From Vibrio sp. SCSIO 43135 (GTDB lineage Bacteria > Pseudomonadota > Gammaproteobacteria > Enterobacterales > Vibrionaceae), in assembly GCF_023716665.1 (NCBI RefSeq), contig NZ_CP071859.1:620001-684000 (forward strand): DNA of 64,000 nt. The letters are read 5' to 3'. This document shows, in pieces, positions 1 to 9,369 of this stretch. The translations under genes and the position numbers were made by a program. The first letter of the stretch is position 1. Each line of letters starts with the position of its first letter. The notes under the pieces were generated by a model. It did not search any database. It was not told the origin of the DNA and saw only the letters and a list, made by a program, of their open reading frames with translations.

Positions 1-413
1 GAATCTATCGCGGCTGCATCAATCCTTTCTTCTAAGTTTGAGCCTTCGAGCAGTAATTCATCATTAGCTAACCCCAGTACTGACTCTACATCAAATACTC
101 GTTTACCTAAGATTTGGATTTGATCGCGCTTTTGTTCAAGTTCTTGCGATAGAGAATGAATGGTGTCCACTTGTTCGTTGGATAGCGCTTCGATTTGCGT
201 GCGTTCTTGCTCTGATTGTTCCAATTGCGCCATTGCATGGACGATTTGAGTTTGCAGTTGGGTTTGCTGCTTCAATTGCATTACCAAATAACCTGTTGTA
301 GCGGAAACAGCAGTAATGCAGAGTAGTAAAGAAGATATGAGTGTTTTTTTTCCGACAAAGAAAAGCTGTTCCCCATTGTGAGTAGGAACAGAAATCGTGA
401 TTTTTTGCGACAT
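1..413 (-). CDS. Membrane-anchored coiled-coil protein, possibly M23-type peptidase (5' part only)
   Basis: The reading frame starts at an ATG (reverse strand 413-411) and runs off the left edge, giving about 137 residues. The start is MSQKITISVPTHNGEQLFF, followed by one hydrophobic segment at about residues 24-46 (TLISSLLLCITAV). After it comes a Gln/Glu-rich stretch (QLKQQTQLQTQ, QEQERTQIEAL) that looks like a coiled coil. This layout, and the KRVFDVESVLGL segment, resembles the N-terminal part of Vibrio envelope M23 metallopeptidases, but the catalytic HxxxD/HxH region would lie outside the window, so the assignment is inference. It ends 10 bases from plzA and both are transcribed leftward, so they may form one transcript. 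Confidence 0.6.
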   Translation of the reverse strand, partial: MSQKITISVPTHNGEQLFFVGKKTLISSLLLCITAVSATTGYLVMQLKQQTQLQTQIVHAMAQLEQSEQERTQIEALSNEQVDTIHSLSQELEQKRDQIQILGKRVFDVESVLGLANDELLLEGSNLEERIDAAAID

Positions 414-423
414 ATAAAGCTTG

Positions 424-804
424 TTAGGTGTGTTCACCCAAATCTGATAAGTGCTCTAGCTCTCGGTGTAACAGGCTATCGTCACCTACATTAAGTTCTA
501 CCAACCGCCTCAAGTGTCCAATACTTTCAATATCAATATGATCAATGCTGGCATGAATCACATTGTTTTTGTTGCTAAGTAGTCGCGCGACTAACTGAAT
601 AACGACATCACTGTCGGGAAGCGAAAACTGAATATTTGCCGTTGTATCCGTATCAAGCACTTCACCATCGGAATCGACGCTGAGTAACAAGCCGTGCAGG
701 GATAGGTCTTGAATGCTGGCATTAACCACCGTATTGCCCTGCTCAATTGAAGCCGGAGCTTGATAAATAATGCGCGAAAAGCGACGTCTTTCTACCATAG
801 TCAT
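424..804 (-). CDS. plzA: PilZ-domain c-di-GMP-binding protein, PlzA-like
   Basis: A 126-residue single-domain protein. The PilZ signature is visible: an Arg-rich RxxxR-type motif at the very N-terminus (ERRRFSRI, residues 5-12) and a DxSxxG motif (DLSLHG, residues 33-38), the two elements that wrap c-di-GMP. No membrane segment or signal peptide is present, so it is cytoplasmic. Gene order beside ettA matches Vibrio cholerae plzA (VC0697). The start could also be the second Met two codons downstream. It lies about 5 kb from the c-di-GMP enzyme gene mbaA, but nothing in the sequence shows that the two are functionally linked. Confidence 0.85.
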   Translation of the reverse strand: MTMVERRRFSRIIYQAPASIEQGNTVVNASIQDLSLHGLLLSVDSDGEVLDTDTTANIQFSLPDSDVVIQLVARLLSNKNNVIHASIDHIDIESIGHLRRLVELNVGDDSLLHRELEHLSDLGEHT

Positions 805-952
805 ATCTCATCTATTAGCTTGATTCAGTCTCCGCTCTGGTTAAGAGCGAATATTCATCATAGCAAAGCTAAAGTGACATCAACGTGTTGTAGCTCTGAA
901 TTCACTCTCATACTTGATGACAGTGAAGGCGCATTGTATAGACCGTAAACAA

Positions 953-980
953 CAAAGGCCGCTAATCTTAGCGGCCTTTG
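953..980 (-). terminator. Terminator of ettA
   Basis: A 13-base inverted repeat (CAAAGGCCGCTAA and its complement) with a two-base nominal loop sits 18 bases past the ettA stop. The A-rich left flank gives a U-tract on the reverse strand. The T-run on the other strand is shorter, so leftward termination is the more likely use. Confidence 0.75.
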
Positions 981-998
981 GATAATTTTCAAGCGATA

Positions 999-2666
999 TT
1001 ACTTAGTGATTCGCTTGTACTTGATACGGTGAGGCTCAGCCGCTTGTGCGCCTAGAGTCTGTTTTAGCCACTCACTGTATTCAGTATAGTTGCCTTCGTA
1101 GAAGTTCACCTGACCTTCATCACGGTAGTCTAGGATGTGAGTCGCGATACGGTCTAGGAACCAACGGTCGTGCGAGATAACCATTGCACAGCCAGGGAAT
1201 TCAAGTAACGCTTCTTCTAAAGCACGTAGCGTTTCTACGTCAAGGTCGTTGGTTGGCTCATCGAGTAACAGTACGTTACCGCCAGCTTTAAGCAGCTTAG
1301 CAAGGTGCACACGGTTACGTTCACCACCAGATAGCTCGCCAATGATCTTCTGTTGATCTGAGCCTTTGAAGTTAAAGCGAGAACAGTAGGCACGCGCTGG
1401 GATTTCGAAATTGTTGATCTTGATGATGTCAGCGCCTTCAGAAATCTCTTGGTATACCGTTTTGGTGTCATCCATTGCATCACGGAACTGATCCACAGAA
1501 GCCAGTTTAACGGTTTCACCTAAATCAATCGTACCTGAGTCTGGCTGCTCTGTGCCGCTAAGCATTTTGAATAGCGTTGATTTACCAGCACCGTTGGCAC
1601 CGATAATACCGACAATCGCACCTTTAGGCATGCTGAACGATAGGTCATCAATCAGAACGCGGCCATCAAATGACTTAGTAAGGTTGCTAACTTCAAGAAC
1701 TTTATCACCTAGGCGTTCACCTGGCGGAATGAATAGTTCGTTGGTTTCGTTACGCTTCTGGCGATCACCGCTTTGTAATTCTTCAAAACGAGCCATACGT
1801 GCTTTCGATTTAGATTGACGACCTTTAGGGTTTTGACGAACCCACTCAAGCTCTTTTTCAATCGTCTTTTGACGAGCTTTTTCTTGCGATGCTTCTTGCT
1901 GTAGACGTGCATCTTTTTGCTCTAGCCAAGAAGTGTAGTTACCTTCCCATGGAATACCTTCACCACGGTCAAGCTCTAGAATCCAGCCTGCAGCGTTGTC
2001 TAAGAAGTAGCGGTCGTGCGTGATTGCCACAACAGTACCGTTATAATCGACAAGGAAGCGTTCAAGCCAGCCCACCGATTCTGCGTCCAAGTGGTTGGTT
2101 GGTTCGTCGAGCAGCAGCATGTCTGGCTTTTCAAGTAGAAGACGACAAATCGCAACACGACGGCGCTCACCACCAGATAGGTGTTGAATCTTTGCGTCCC
2201 ATTCTGGAAGACGTAGTGCGTCTGCAGCGCGCTCAAGAGCGTTTTCTAGGTTGTGACCATCTTTCGCTTGAATTAAGGCTTCAAGCTCACCTTGCTCTTT
2301 AGCCAGTGCGTCAAAGTCTGCACCTTCTTCAGCATAAGCAGCATAAACTTCATCCAAGCGAGTTAATGCGCCGGCAACATCGGCAACCGCTTCTTCAACG
2401 ATTTCACGTACAGTTTTTGATTCATCCAATACTGGTTCCTGTGGAAGGTAGCCAACATTTAAACCAGGTTGTGGACGCGCTTCACCATCAATATCAGTAT
2501 CAATGCCAGCCATAATACGTAACAGGGTAGATTTACCTGCACCATTAAGACCTAAAACACCAATTTTGGCACCAGGGAAAAAGCTTAGAGAGATGTCTTT
2601 TAGAATTTGACGCTTAGGTGGCACAACTTTGCTCACCCGCGACATGGTATATACGTATTCAGCCAT
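999..2666 (-). CDS. ettA: Energy-dependent translational throttle protein EttA (ABC-F ATPase)
   Basis: A 555-residue ABC-F protein with two ATP-binding cassettes and no membrane domain. Walker A motifs are GLNGAGKS (about residues 39-46) and GANGAGKS (about 358). Signature motifs LSGGERRRVA and LSGGERNRVH and Walker B motifs LLLDEPTNHLD and LLLDEPTNDLD are all intact. Between the cassettes lies the charged linker (KARQKTIEKELEWVR) that contacts the ribosome in this family. EttA binds the ribosomal E site and gates the first translation steps according to ADP/ATP level. Length equals the E. coli protein. The gene is divergent from slt, with 260 bases between them. Confidence 0.97.
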   Translation of the reverse strand: MAEYVYTMSRVSKVVPPKRQILKDISLSFFPGAKIGVLGLNGAGKSTLLRIMAGIDTDIDGEARPQPGLNVGYLPQEPVLDESKTVREIVEEAVADVAGALTRLDEVYAAYAEEGADFDALAKEQGELEALIQAKDGHNLENALERAADALRLPEWDAKIQHLSGGERRRVAICRLLLEKPDMLLLDEPTNHLDAESVGWLERFLVDYNGTVVAITHDRYFLDNAAGWILELDRGEGIPWEGNYTSWLEQKDARLQQEASQEKARQKTIEKELEWVRQNPKGRQSKSKARMARFEELQSGDRQKRNETNELFIPPGERLGDKVLEVSNLTKSFDGRVLIDDLSFSMPKGAIVGIIGANGAGKSTLFKMLSGTEQPDSGTIDLGETVKLASVDQFRDAMDDTKTVYQEISEGADIIKINNFEIPARAYCSRFNFKGSDQQKIIGELSGGERNRVHLAKLLKAGGNVLLLDEPTNDLDVETLRALEEALLEFPGCAMVISHDRWFLDRIATHILDYRDEGQVNFYEGNYTEYSEWLKQTLGAQAAEPHRIKYKRITK

Positions 2667-2926
2667 TGCCGATCGTTCCTAATCATTAATTTACATAAGG
2701 CTGTTATTTTATACCAATCAGAGTCCTTTTGTTACTAGCTAATGGCCTTTTGTCGAACGATTAACCGTTTCTAGATTTGGATGCGGCGTTTACAAAATAA
2801 GCATCAAAGTGCGTATGTCGCAGTTTTATGAATTTATTATTATTTACAACTAGGCACTTTACATTTATAGCTAGAATTAGCGTAATTAGGATTATCCATT
2901 CACCCATCTCAACAGGATGAGAGCCC

Positions 2927-4876
2927 ATGGCGCAATTGAATTTATTTCCGTCGCATCGCATTCTTCGGTCAGTGGTTACATTAAGTACCCTGATCTGCGG
3001 CACCGCCTTCGCTAGCTCGGTTTCACACTTGCAAGAGCAGCGCGCAATTTACGATCAGGCGCAGAAACTTTTAGATAATAAACAGGTGGATGAGTATCGA
3101 AAACTCAGAGACAAGATCGCTGATTATCCTCTAACTCCGTATGTGGATTATCGGACTTTTCTGGTCGAAATTGATCAGCAGACTCCACAGCAAGTAGATG
3201 CATTTATTGACTCCCACCAAAGCTTTCCTTTTTCAAACCGAATTCGCGCCCCTTATATTGATGCGCTCGCCAAGCGGGAAGATTGGAAGACTCTAGTTGA
3301 ATTTCAGCAAACCCTACCAAAGGGGCAAACCTACCAGTGTCATTATTTTAATGCGCTATACCAAACCGGTGACAAAGAGGCTGCGTTCACTGGCGCAGAA
3401 AAGCTGTGGTTAACAGGGAGCAGCATTGCTGATGCTTGTGACCCACTATTTTCTGCTTGGGATAAAGCGGGCCTGAAAAGCGATGAGTTGGTATTAGAGA
3501 GAATGCTGCTAGCCTTTAAAGAGCGAAACGGTAGCTTGATGAATTATCTTCATAAGCAGTTGGATAGCTCTGAAGCTCAGAAAACCTCCAAGGCGATGAA
3601 GGCACTCTATAGCAAGCCTGAGTCTGTCGCTACATTTGCTAAAAAAGCGCCTGTGACGGAGTTTAGTCGAGCTCAAACTACTGCTGCGATGAGAAAGTTA
3701 GCTCGTAAAGAAGTTGAACTGGCACAACAAGCGTTTGATAGCGTGGTGAAAAGCCAGAAATACCCGCAGAAAGAAAAACAAGTGCTTGCGGACTACATTG
3801 CATTTCGCTTGATCAATACAAAATCCGATAAGCTTGCCAGCTGGCGTGATGGAGCGATAAAAACGACCGCGAATGAAGGGTTAAAAGAGCGTCGAATTCG
3901 CCTAGCGATACAGCAATCGGATTGGCAAGGTATCGTGAACTGGATTGAGCTATTACCTAAGTCTCAACAGCAATCACTTCGTTGGCAGTATTGGCTAGGA
4001 CGTAGTGAGATAGCGCTAGGTGATACGGTGCAGGGAAAAACACGCTTGAACGAACTTGTTGGACAGCGCAATTTCTATAGCGTGGCGGCCGCTTCAGCGG
4101 TGCAGCAATCCATTAATTACCCAACCAGCTCTTTGGTGTTAGACAAGAAAGTGGTCGCGCCGTATTCACAAGCATTGGTTCGTATTCAAGAATTGATTGA
4201 TGTCGATAAAATTGCTGCGGCGAAAAGCGAGTGGCGTTGGCTGCTAAGTCATACTAATGTGAATGAAAAAGAGATGCTGGCTGCTTATGCGGCAGACCGA
4301 GGTTGGCACCATTTAACCGTTACAGCATCGATTTCCGCAAAACTTTGGGATAATACGCAACTACGCTTCCCAATTGCACACCAGTGGTGGTTTAACTTCT
4401 ACGGTGAAAAACATGATATCGACCCAATCACTTTAATGTCGTTGGCGCGACAAGAAAGCGCTATGGATATTGAAGCTCGCTCTCCTGTAGGGGCTCGAGG
4501 AATCATGCAGATCATGCCTCGCACGGCGAAGTACACGGCTCAAAAGTACAAGCTCTCTTATAACGGTGTGGAAGATTTATATGAAGTGGGCAAAAACATT
4601 GAAATCGGCAGTCACTATTTGAATGGCTTGCTGGAGCAATACGACAACAATCGTATTTTTGCTTTGGCGGCATACAATGCTGGCCCTCATCGGGTGAAGC
4701 AATGGCGATCTCGCACAGATGAAAAATTGGATGCTTATGCGTTTATTGAAAGTATTCCCTTCAATGAAACGCGCGGCTATGTGCAAAATATTTTGATGTT
4801 TGAAACGTACTATCGCGATTTAATGGGTGTGGATGGCGCATTTCTTAATGAGCATGAAATCAAAGCAAAATATTGA
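2927..4876 (+). CDS. slt: Soluble lytic murein transglycosylase Slt
   Basis: A 649-residue periplasmic enzyme that cleaves peptidoglycan glycan strands with formation of 1,6-anhydro-MurNAc. A signal peptide is visible (about residues 12-30, ending near AFASSVS). The long middle is the alpha-helical superhelical U/L region. The C-terminal lysozyme-like domain carries the catalytic Glu510 in LARQESAMD, followed by GARGIMQIMP and AAYNAGPHRV, all family hallmarks. The length fits Slt70-type enzymes. The trpR gene follows in the same direction, as in other gamma-proteobacteria. Confidence 0.96.
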   Translation: MAQLNLFPSHRILRSVVTLSTLICGTAFASSVSHLQEQRAIYDQAQKLLDNKQVDEYRKLRDKIADYPLTPYVDYRTFLVEIDQQTPQQVDAFIDSHQSFPFSNRIRAPYIDALAKREDWKTLVEFQQTLPKGQTYQCHYFNALYQTGDKEAAFTGAEKLWLTGSSIADACDPLFSAWDKAGLKSDELVLERMLLAFKERNGSLMNYLHKQLDSSEAQKTSKAMKALYSKPESVATFAKKAPVTEFSRAQTTAAMRKLARKEVELAQQAFDSVVKSQKYPQKEKQVLADYIAFRLINTKSDKLASWRDGAIKTTANEGLKERRIRLAIQQSDWQGIVNWIELLPKSQQQSLRWQYWLGRSEIALGDTVQGKTRLNELVGQRNFYSVAAASAVQQSINYPTSSLVLDKKVVAPYSQALVRIQELIDVDKIAAAKSEWRWLLSHTNVNEKEMLAAYAADRGWHHLTVTASISAKLWDNTQLRFPIAHQWWFNFYGEKHDIDPITLMSLARQESAMDIEARSPVGARGIMQIMPRTAKYTAQKYKLSYNGVEDLYEVGKNIEIGSHYLNGLLEQYDNNRIFALAAYNAGPHRVKQWRSRTDEKLDAYAFIESIPFNETRGYVQNILMFETYYRDLMGVDGAFLNEHEIKAKY

Positions 4877-4934
4877 TTCCATTGAAGTGTGAAAAAACTA
4901 CAATAGATCCACGCATTGTTAAATGAGCAGTCTT

Positions 4935-5234
4935 ATGTCGTTACAACCTGAATACCATGATTGGCAGCAACTGATGGATCTTGTTAAGGAAGCATCCGAT
5001 AAAGGGCAGCATGAATTATTGCTGACTATGATGCTGACTCCGGACGAACGTGAAGCCTTAATCGCTCGTGCCAACATTGTCTGTGAATTATTGAAAGGGG
5101 AGTTATCTCAGCGACAAATTAGTCAGTTGTTAGGGGTGGGGGTTGCAACCATCACTCGAGGTTCGAATGAACTAAAAGCAAAATCTGATCAGGAAAAAGA
5201 AGAGATTGCTCAGCTGCTATTGCCAAGTAAATAA
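4935..5234 (+). CDS. trpR: Trp operon repressor TrpR
   Basis: A 99-residue DNA-binding repressor that uses tryptophan as corepressor. The helix-turn-helix is LSQRQISQLLGVGVATITRGSNEL near the middle; I cite only its core, GVGVATITRGSNEL. The MMLTPDEREAL helix is the conserved dimer and core part. I chose the ATG at 4935 because a GAG lies at suitable distance and the protein then begins MSLQPEYHDW; an ATG at 4923 would add four residues. A TACAAT-like -10 lies at about 4898, but I could not find a convincing -35 or a trp operator, so autoregulation is unproven here. Confidence 0.93.
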   Translation: MSLQPEYHDWQQLMDLVKEASDKGQHELLLTMMLTPDEREALIARANIVCELLKGELSQRQISQLLGVGVATITRGSNELKAKSDQEKEEIAQLLLPSK

Positions 5235-5259
5235 CTCGCTTTCAAAGTTAGCTCAATCA

Positions 5260-5289
5260 AAAATGCCAGCACTGATGCTGGCATTTTTA
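5260..5289. terminator. Bidirectional terminator between trpR and yjjX
   Basis: A perfect 13-bp stem (AAAAATGCCAGCA, loop CTGA, complement) with A-run and T-run on opposite sides lies between the convergent genes trpR and yjjX. It can stop transcription from either side. Confidence 0.9.
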
Positions 5290-5326
5290 TTGGGTACTGT
5301 TCTTAAAGGCAGTAAAGCTTAAATAT

Positions 5327-5857
5327 TTACAGATTACTAGGGAAGTGTTCCGGGTTCGTGAATGGAATAAGGGCTAGAATCAAAGCTTGGTGGTAGACGC
5401 TGCTGCGAGTCAATTGATGTTGAGTTAGTAGCCCAATCGCGCCGCCTTTCTGTTTGATGTTATCAGTACCAAACACTTCGTCCATTACGTCACCCAGTTC
5501 ATTTGCATGTTCCAGTTTGACCAGTACCTCTGGTGGTAACATCAAACTAGCCGAACGTGACTCGCCTCTGTGAGTAGCCGACTCGATGACCATCCAAGCA
5601 AATGTCACATTGTCTTCTATTCCCGCTTCTAAACCGACAAAAAAATCACCTTGGGTTACTGCTTTAGCATTGCGAACACGGTTTAACGCACCTAAGTGAG
5701 TTTCTTGGTTGGTCATCGGTTGGTCGGCGACTTCACTCGCGACATTAATACCGACAAACTCAAACTCTTGACTGGTAAAAGCGCTGTTGAACGCACTCTC
5801 TACCGCTTTAATCTTGGCTGGATTAAGCGAAGCTATGACGACCTTCTTTGCTGACAT
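5327..5857 (-). CDS. yjjX: Inosine/xanthosine triphosphatase YjjX
   Basis: A 176-residue NTPase of the YjjX/NTPase-1 family that removes non-canonical ITP and XTP from the nucleotide pool. The N-terminal substrate-binding motif [17 protein letters not shown] and the GLEAGIE and KGGAIGLLT segments are conserved family features. Its first 35 bases overlap the 3' end of mbaA in another frame, so the two are almost certainly co-transcribed. The same order is found in V. cholerae. Confidence 0.93.
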   Translation of the reverse strand: MSAKKVVIASLNPAKIKAVESAFNSAFTSQEFEFVGINVASEVADQPMTNQETHLGALNRVRNAKAVTQGDFFVGLEAGIEDNVTFAWMVIESATHRGESRSASLMLPPEVLVKLEHANELGDVMDEVFGTDNIKQKGGAIGLLTQHQLTRSSVYHQALILALIPFTNPEHFPSNL

Positions 5858-8183
5858 CTTGTGTTCCTTGTCGCTCTATATTATGCAGTTGATATAGCTG
5901 GTGGACTTTTAGTGGTTCACCAAAATAGAAGCCTTGCATGTAATCACAGTTATATTCGGATAGCCAGTAATACATTTCTTCACTCTCAATCCCTTCCGCA
6001 GTCACTACCATTGACTGGGAATGACACAGTTCAACTAATGGCTTGATCACTTTTTGGTTGTTGGTTTTTATCAGTGTTTCTAGGAAGTATCGGTCGAGTT
6101 TAATTTTCTGAACCGGGTACTCTACCAATTGCGTGATTGATGTATAACCTGAGCCAAAGTCATCAATCGCTAACTTATATCCCTGCAGAGAAAGCTCGTG
6201 CAGTAGTGGGAAGCTTTGTGAATCAGAGGCAAAAGTCTCGGTGATCTCGAAATCGATTAAGTGCGGTTTTACGTTGGATAATACCGCTTGCTGCTGGATG
6301 TAATTTGCCAGCTGAAGCGAATCTAACTCTGCCGATGAGAGGTTAATTGAAAGTTGAATCGGCGAATTAAACTGGCTCTGAATCGAAGTGAAATCAGCAA
6401 AAGCAGTCTTGATGACCCATCGATCTATCTTACCGAATAAGCCTGTCTGTTCTGCAATAGGAATAAATTCACTCGGAGAAACGTCCCCAAGCTTCACTGA
6501 GTTCCAGCGCAGTAAGGCTTCAACACCTACAACAGTACATGCACTTTTATCAAAATAAGGCTGATAGAGCAGTTCGAACTCTTGATCAAAGTTACCATTA
6601 CGCAGAGCTCGTTCGACTTGAGTTCGCCTCTGAATGACAAGATCAAGGTCTTTGGAGTAGTGAGCGATTTGGTTTTTTCCTGCACGCTTAGCCTGATACA
6701 TAGCGGTATCGGCATTGGAGATCAGCTTATTGACCTTATGTCCGTCTTCAGGGAAGGTTGCTATACCCACACTCGCCGTAATAGGGAGGTTACCAAGCGG
6801 GCTAATACTGTTGTTCTGAATCGGGTCAAGCAGCTGTCTAGCGAATTGCTCAATCACGTGGTTTTCATTTTCATAGTGTTTTGACGAAACAAAAATCGCG
6901 AACTCATCGCCCGAGAGACGAGAGGCTAAGCACTTAATTTGATGATTTTCTTCAAATTCACTAGTCAGAGCTTGAACGTGGTTAGCAAAACTGATCAGTA
7001 GATGATCGCCTGCTTGATGGCCGTACTTATCATTGACGTACTTAAAGTTGTCTAAATCGATGTACAAGATCCAGGCTTGTTTAGTGGCAAAGGTATTGAT
7101 CAAAGCTCTTTCTACGTATTGCTGGAACTGGTGACGATTGGCCAGTTGAGTTAGGTGGTCGTTTTCAGCCAGAGCTTTAGTTTTTTGATAAGTGGTATCT
7201 AGCTCGTTGTACATGTCATAGAAGCGTCGTGATAGATGCGCAATTTCGTCCTCAGAGTAGAGGATCTCAATATTCTTTCTTTGATTGTTCTCGACTTGTT
7301 TTAGCTGTTTATCGAGTTTAGATATTGGGCTTATCACATGTCGATAAAGCAAGAAGAGCAGGATTAACACGGTAAAGAGTGACGATAAACCAAAGGCGAT
7401 TGCTAGGTTTTTACCAATCGCTTGTACTTTGGCTTGAATCAGAAATCGCGCTGGATCTAACGTAGCGTAGAAGCCAGATTGGAGCTCGACGGTTTGAGTG
7501 AGAGCCGTCTTTTTAGGTAATGGTTCTTCAGTGAAGAAAATCGTACTTTTGTTATCGAATTCGATTTTCTTTCGGAGTTGGTTGAACTGCTCTAGGGACA
7601 CGCAAACCACCACAAAAAAGATATCGTTGCGGTTATAGCTAAGTGGTGAGCTGAGCGTGTTTTTATCTAACGCTTCATAGCGAACTAGTACCCCAGCGCC
7701 TTGTGAATTCTGAGTATAGCCCGTGTGCGATGTTCGGCCTGTCGTGTTAAATATCTCCTTGGTGTAAGCCAAGATTTTTGGGTCGAGCTGAGCAAAGGGG
7801 TCACTGCTTGTATCGGCGTAATATTGTGGCTCTTTATTCCCATCCAAAATAGCGAGGCCGGTAAACTTTTGTTCTCCAGCTTGCAGAGTGGAAAGGGTGC
7901 TTTGTAGATTGGCAATCAATTCTAATGAGCGGTAGGAATTACCTTCGTTATAAATGTAATGCCGAATGATATCGCTTTTGGTGAGAGTAAAGGCATAGCT
8001 GTTGAGAGACGTTACCGCTTGGCGAAAATGCCCAGCAAGTTTTTCCATGCTGAGTTGCAGGTAGCTATCTTCTCGCTTAAGTAGCGCGTCTTTTTGACTG
8101 GCGTAAATAGTGTAACTGGACATCGCTGCACTGAGTGCGATTACTGGGGCGACGAGCAGTAAAATTCTAGTATTGAGCTTCAT
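5823..8183 (-). CDS. mbaA: Norspermidine-responsive c-di-GMP synthase/phosphodiesterase MbaA
   Basis: A 786-residue inner-membrane sensor enzyme. TM1 is at residues 7-27, a periplasmic domain at about 28-257, TM2 at about 258-282 ([18 protein letters not shown]), then a HAMP-like linker, a GGDEF domain (333-510) and an EAL domain (520-765). The GGDEF motif reads SGDEF (residues 424-428), the variant known in V. cholerae MbaA. The EAL domain keeps EALLRW (555-560), the FEITET glutamate, [15 protein letters not shown] and AEGIE, so phosphodiesterase activity is expected. In V. cholerae, MbaA reads the state of periplasmic NspS and tunes biofilm formation. The gene overlaps nspS by 17 bases upstream and yjjX by 35 bases downstream. 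Confidence 0.95.
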   Translation of the reverse strand: MKLNTRILLLVAPVIALSAAMSSYTIYASQKDALLKREDSYLQLSMEKLAGHFRQAVTSLNSYAFTLTKSDIIRHYIYNEGNSYRSLELIANLQSTLSTLQAGEQKFTGLAILDGNKEPQYYADTSSDPFAQLDPKILAYTKEIFNTTGRTSHTGYTQNSQGAGVLVRYEALDKNTLSSPLSYNRNDIFFVVVCVSLEQFNQLRKKIEFDNKSTIFFTEEPLPKKTALTQTVELQSGFYATLDPARFLIQAKVQAIGKNLAIAFGLSSLFTVLILLFLLYRHVISPISKLDKQLKQVENNQRKNIEILYSEDEIAHLSRRFYDMYNELDTTYQKTKALAENDHLTQLANRHQFQQYVERALINTFATKQAWILYIDLDNFKYVNDKYGHQAGDHLLISFANHVQALTSEFEENHQIKCLASRLSGDEFAIFVSSKHYENENHVIEQFARQLLDPIQNNSISPLGNLPITASVGIATFPEDGHKVNKLISNADTAMYQAKRAGKNQIAHYSKDLDLVIQRRTQVERALRNGNFDQEFELLYQPYFDKSACTVVGVEALLRWNSVKLGDVSPSEFIPIAEQTGLFGKIDRWVIKTAFADFTSIQSQFNSPIQLSINLSSAELDSLQLANYIQQQAVLSNVKPHLIDFEITETFASDSQSFPLLHELSLQGYKLAIDDFGSGYTSITQLVEYPVQKIKLDRYFLETLIKTNNQKVIKPLVELCHSQSMVVTAEGIESEEMYYWLSEYNCDYMQGFYFGEPLKVHQLYQLHNIERQGTQDVSKEGRHSFA

Positions 8184-9213
8184 GACGTTTGAGAATGTTG
8201 TTGATGATTTTGGCTCGAATACCTATGTTTTCTGCGGATAGCTCGCTATCCATCCAGGCTTGATCAAGCTGTAGTTGATTTGGAAACAATGAAGGGTCAT
8301 TGAGGTAACTGTTTGGCAAGTAAGCTTTGGCGCTCTTATTCGGCGTCGCCGCTTTAATATAGTTTGCATTGCTTGCCGCAATTTCAGGATCCATTAGATA
8401 GCTAAGTAACGCCTTAGCTAGGAGTTTATTTTTTGAATGGCTACTCACTGCAAGGCAATCTACCCAAATAAAGGGTTTTCCTTGTGGCAAAACGTATGCC
8501 CAGTCGTTATCGACATAGAAACGATTGAGGGAATATTGATCGCCACTATAAGCCAGTGCCATGTGCAATTTATCCGCTTCTCGATGACTGCGAATATAAC
8601 TCAGGACATACTCGTATGTCAGGACACCTTCATTAAACGTTTTCAGTTTGTCGTAAGCTAGGCGTAATGACGCTTCATTGCTAGTGAGTGGAGATAAACC
8701 AAGGCTGTTGAGAGCGGGAAGCAGGGTTTCGACGCTGTCATTAAGCATTCCAATATGCCCGTTTAATGCATCGTCAGGGCGCATGAAGTCAGCCCAAGTC
8801 TGTGGTGGGTTAGCGACTTGGCTTTTTCGGTATACTACGCCGACAGTTCCCCAAAAGTATGGAACAGCATGAGTTCCACAAGCCTCTAGCCAGATGTTGG
8901 CATTGTGGCCTCTGTTGGGGAGCTCAGTCAGGTTCTCAAGCACATCATCTCGCGCATACATCTGCGCCGAAACATTGTCTAGTACAACAACGTCAAAAGG
9001 CAGCCGAATACTATTTAGCATCAATAAGCTACGTTCGTCATCGTTGTCGAAGTGGGCAAGTTTGAGTGGCGTTTGTGTCTGTACTTCCCATCCACTGATT
9101 ACTTCAGGTGCAATAGTGTCTTCCCACATGTAGAGGTTTAGCTCTGAAGCGTGGGAAAAAGTTGAGTGTACCAGTGAGCAAAATAGAAATGTTGTTGTCC
9201 GTAACAGCTTCAT
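8167..9213 (-). CDS. nspS: Periplasmic polyamine sensor NspS (PotD-like)
   Basis: A 348-residue protein with a cleavable signal peptide (MKLLRTTTFLFCSLVHSTFS, cut near SHASE). The remainder is a PotD-type polyamine-binding fold: LYMWEDTIAPEV at the mature N-terminus, PYFWGTVGVVY, and a late LLSYLMDPEIAASNANYI segment. No transporter permease or ATPase is nearby. Instead its stop overlaps the start of mbaA, as in V. cholerae, where NspS senses norspermidine and spermidine and signals to MbaA rather than importing them. The 156 bases upstream contain a 20-bp palindrome (9343-9362) that could be an operator. Confidence 0.95.
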   Translation of the reverse strand: MKLLRTTTFLFCSLVHSTFSHASELNLYMWEDTIAPEVISGWEVQTQTPLKLAHFDNDDERSLLMLNSIRLPFDVVVLDNVSAQMYARDDVLENLTELPNRGHNANIWLEACGTHAVPYFWGTVGVVYRKSQVANPPQTWADFMRPDDALNGHIGMLNDSVETLLPALNSLGLSPLTSNEASLRLAYDKLKTFNEGVLTYEYVLSYIRSHREADKLHMALAYSGDQYSLNRFYVDNDWAYVLPQGKPFIWVDCLAVSSHSKNKLLAKALLSYLMDPEIAASNANYIKAATPNKSAKAYLPNSYLNDPSLFPNQLQLDQAWMDSELSAENIGIRAKIINNILKRHEAQY

Positions 9214-9342
9214 TTGCGAGGTTGCCTTTTCGCATCCATGTGTATCGAAGCAAGATAAAGGCTGTCAGAACAAAAAACTGACACTTCTTTATATGCAACC
9301 AAAGCATTAGTCTATGGTTTGTATAGAGGAGTGTCAGATTTT

Positions 9343-9362
9343 TTAGTCAAATGTTTGACTAA
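9343..9362. repeat. 20-bp perfect palindrome between pheA and nspS
   Basis: The arms TTAGTCAAA and TTTGACTAA are separated by TG. It lies 7 bases beyond the pheA stop and about 130 bases before the nspS start. On the strand used by pheA the stem is followed by A residues, not T, so it does not look like a terminator; an operator is more plausible. Confidence 0.55.
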
Positions 9363-9369
9363 GGTAGGG

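Noticed and set aside
9343..9362. pheA terminator
   Set aside because: The stem is followed by A, not T, on the strand that pheA uses.
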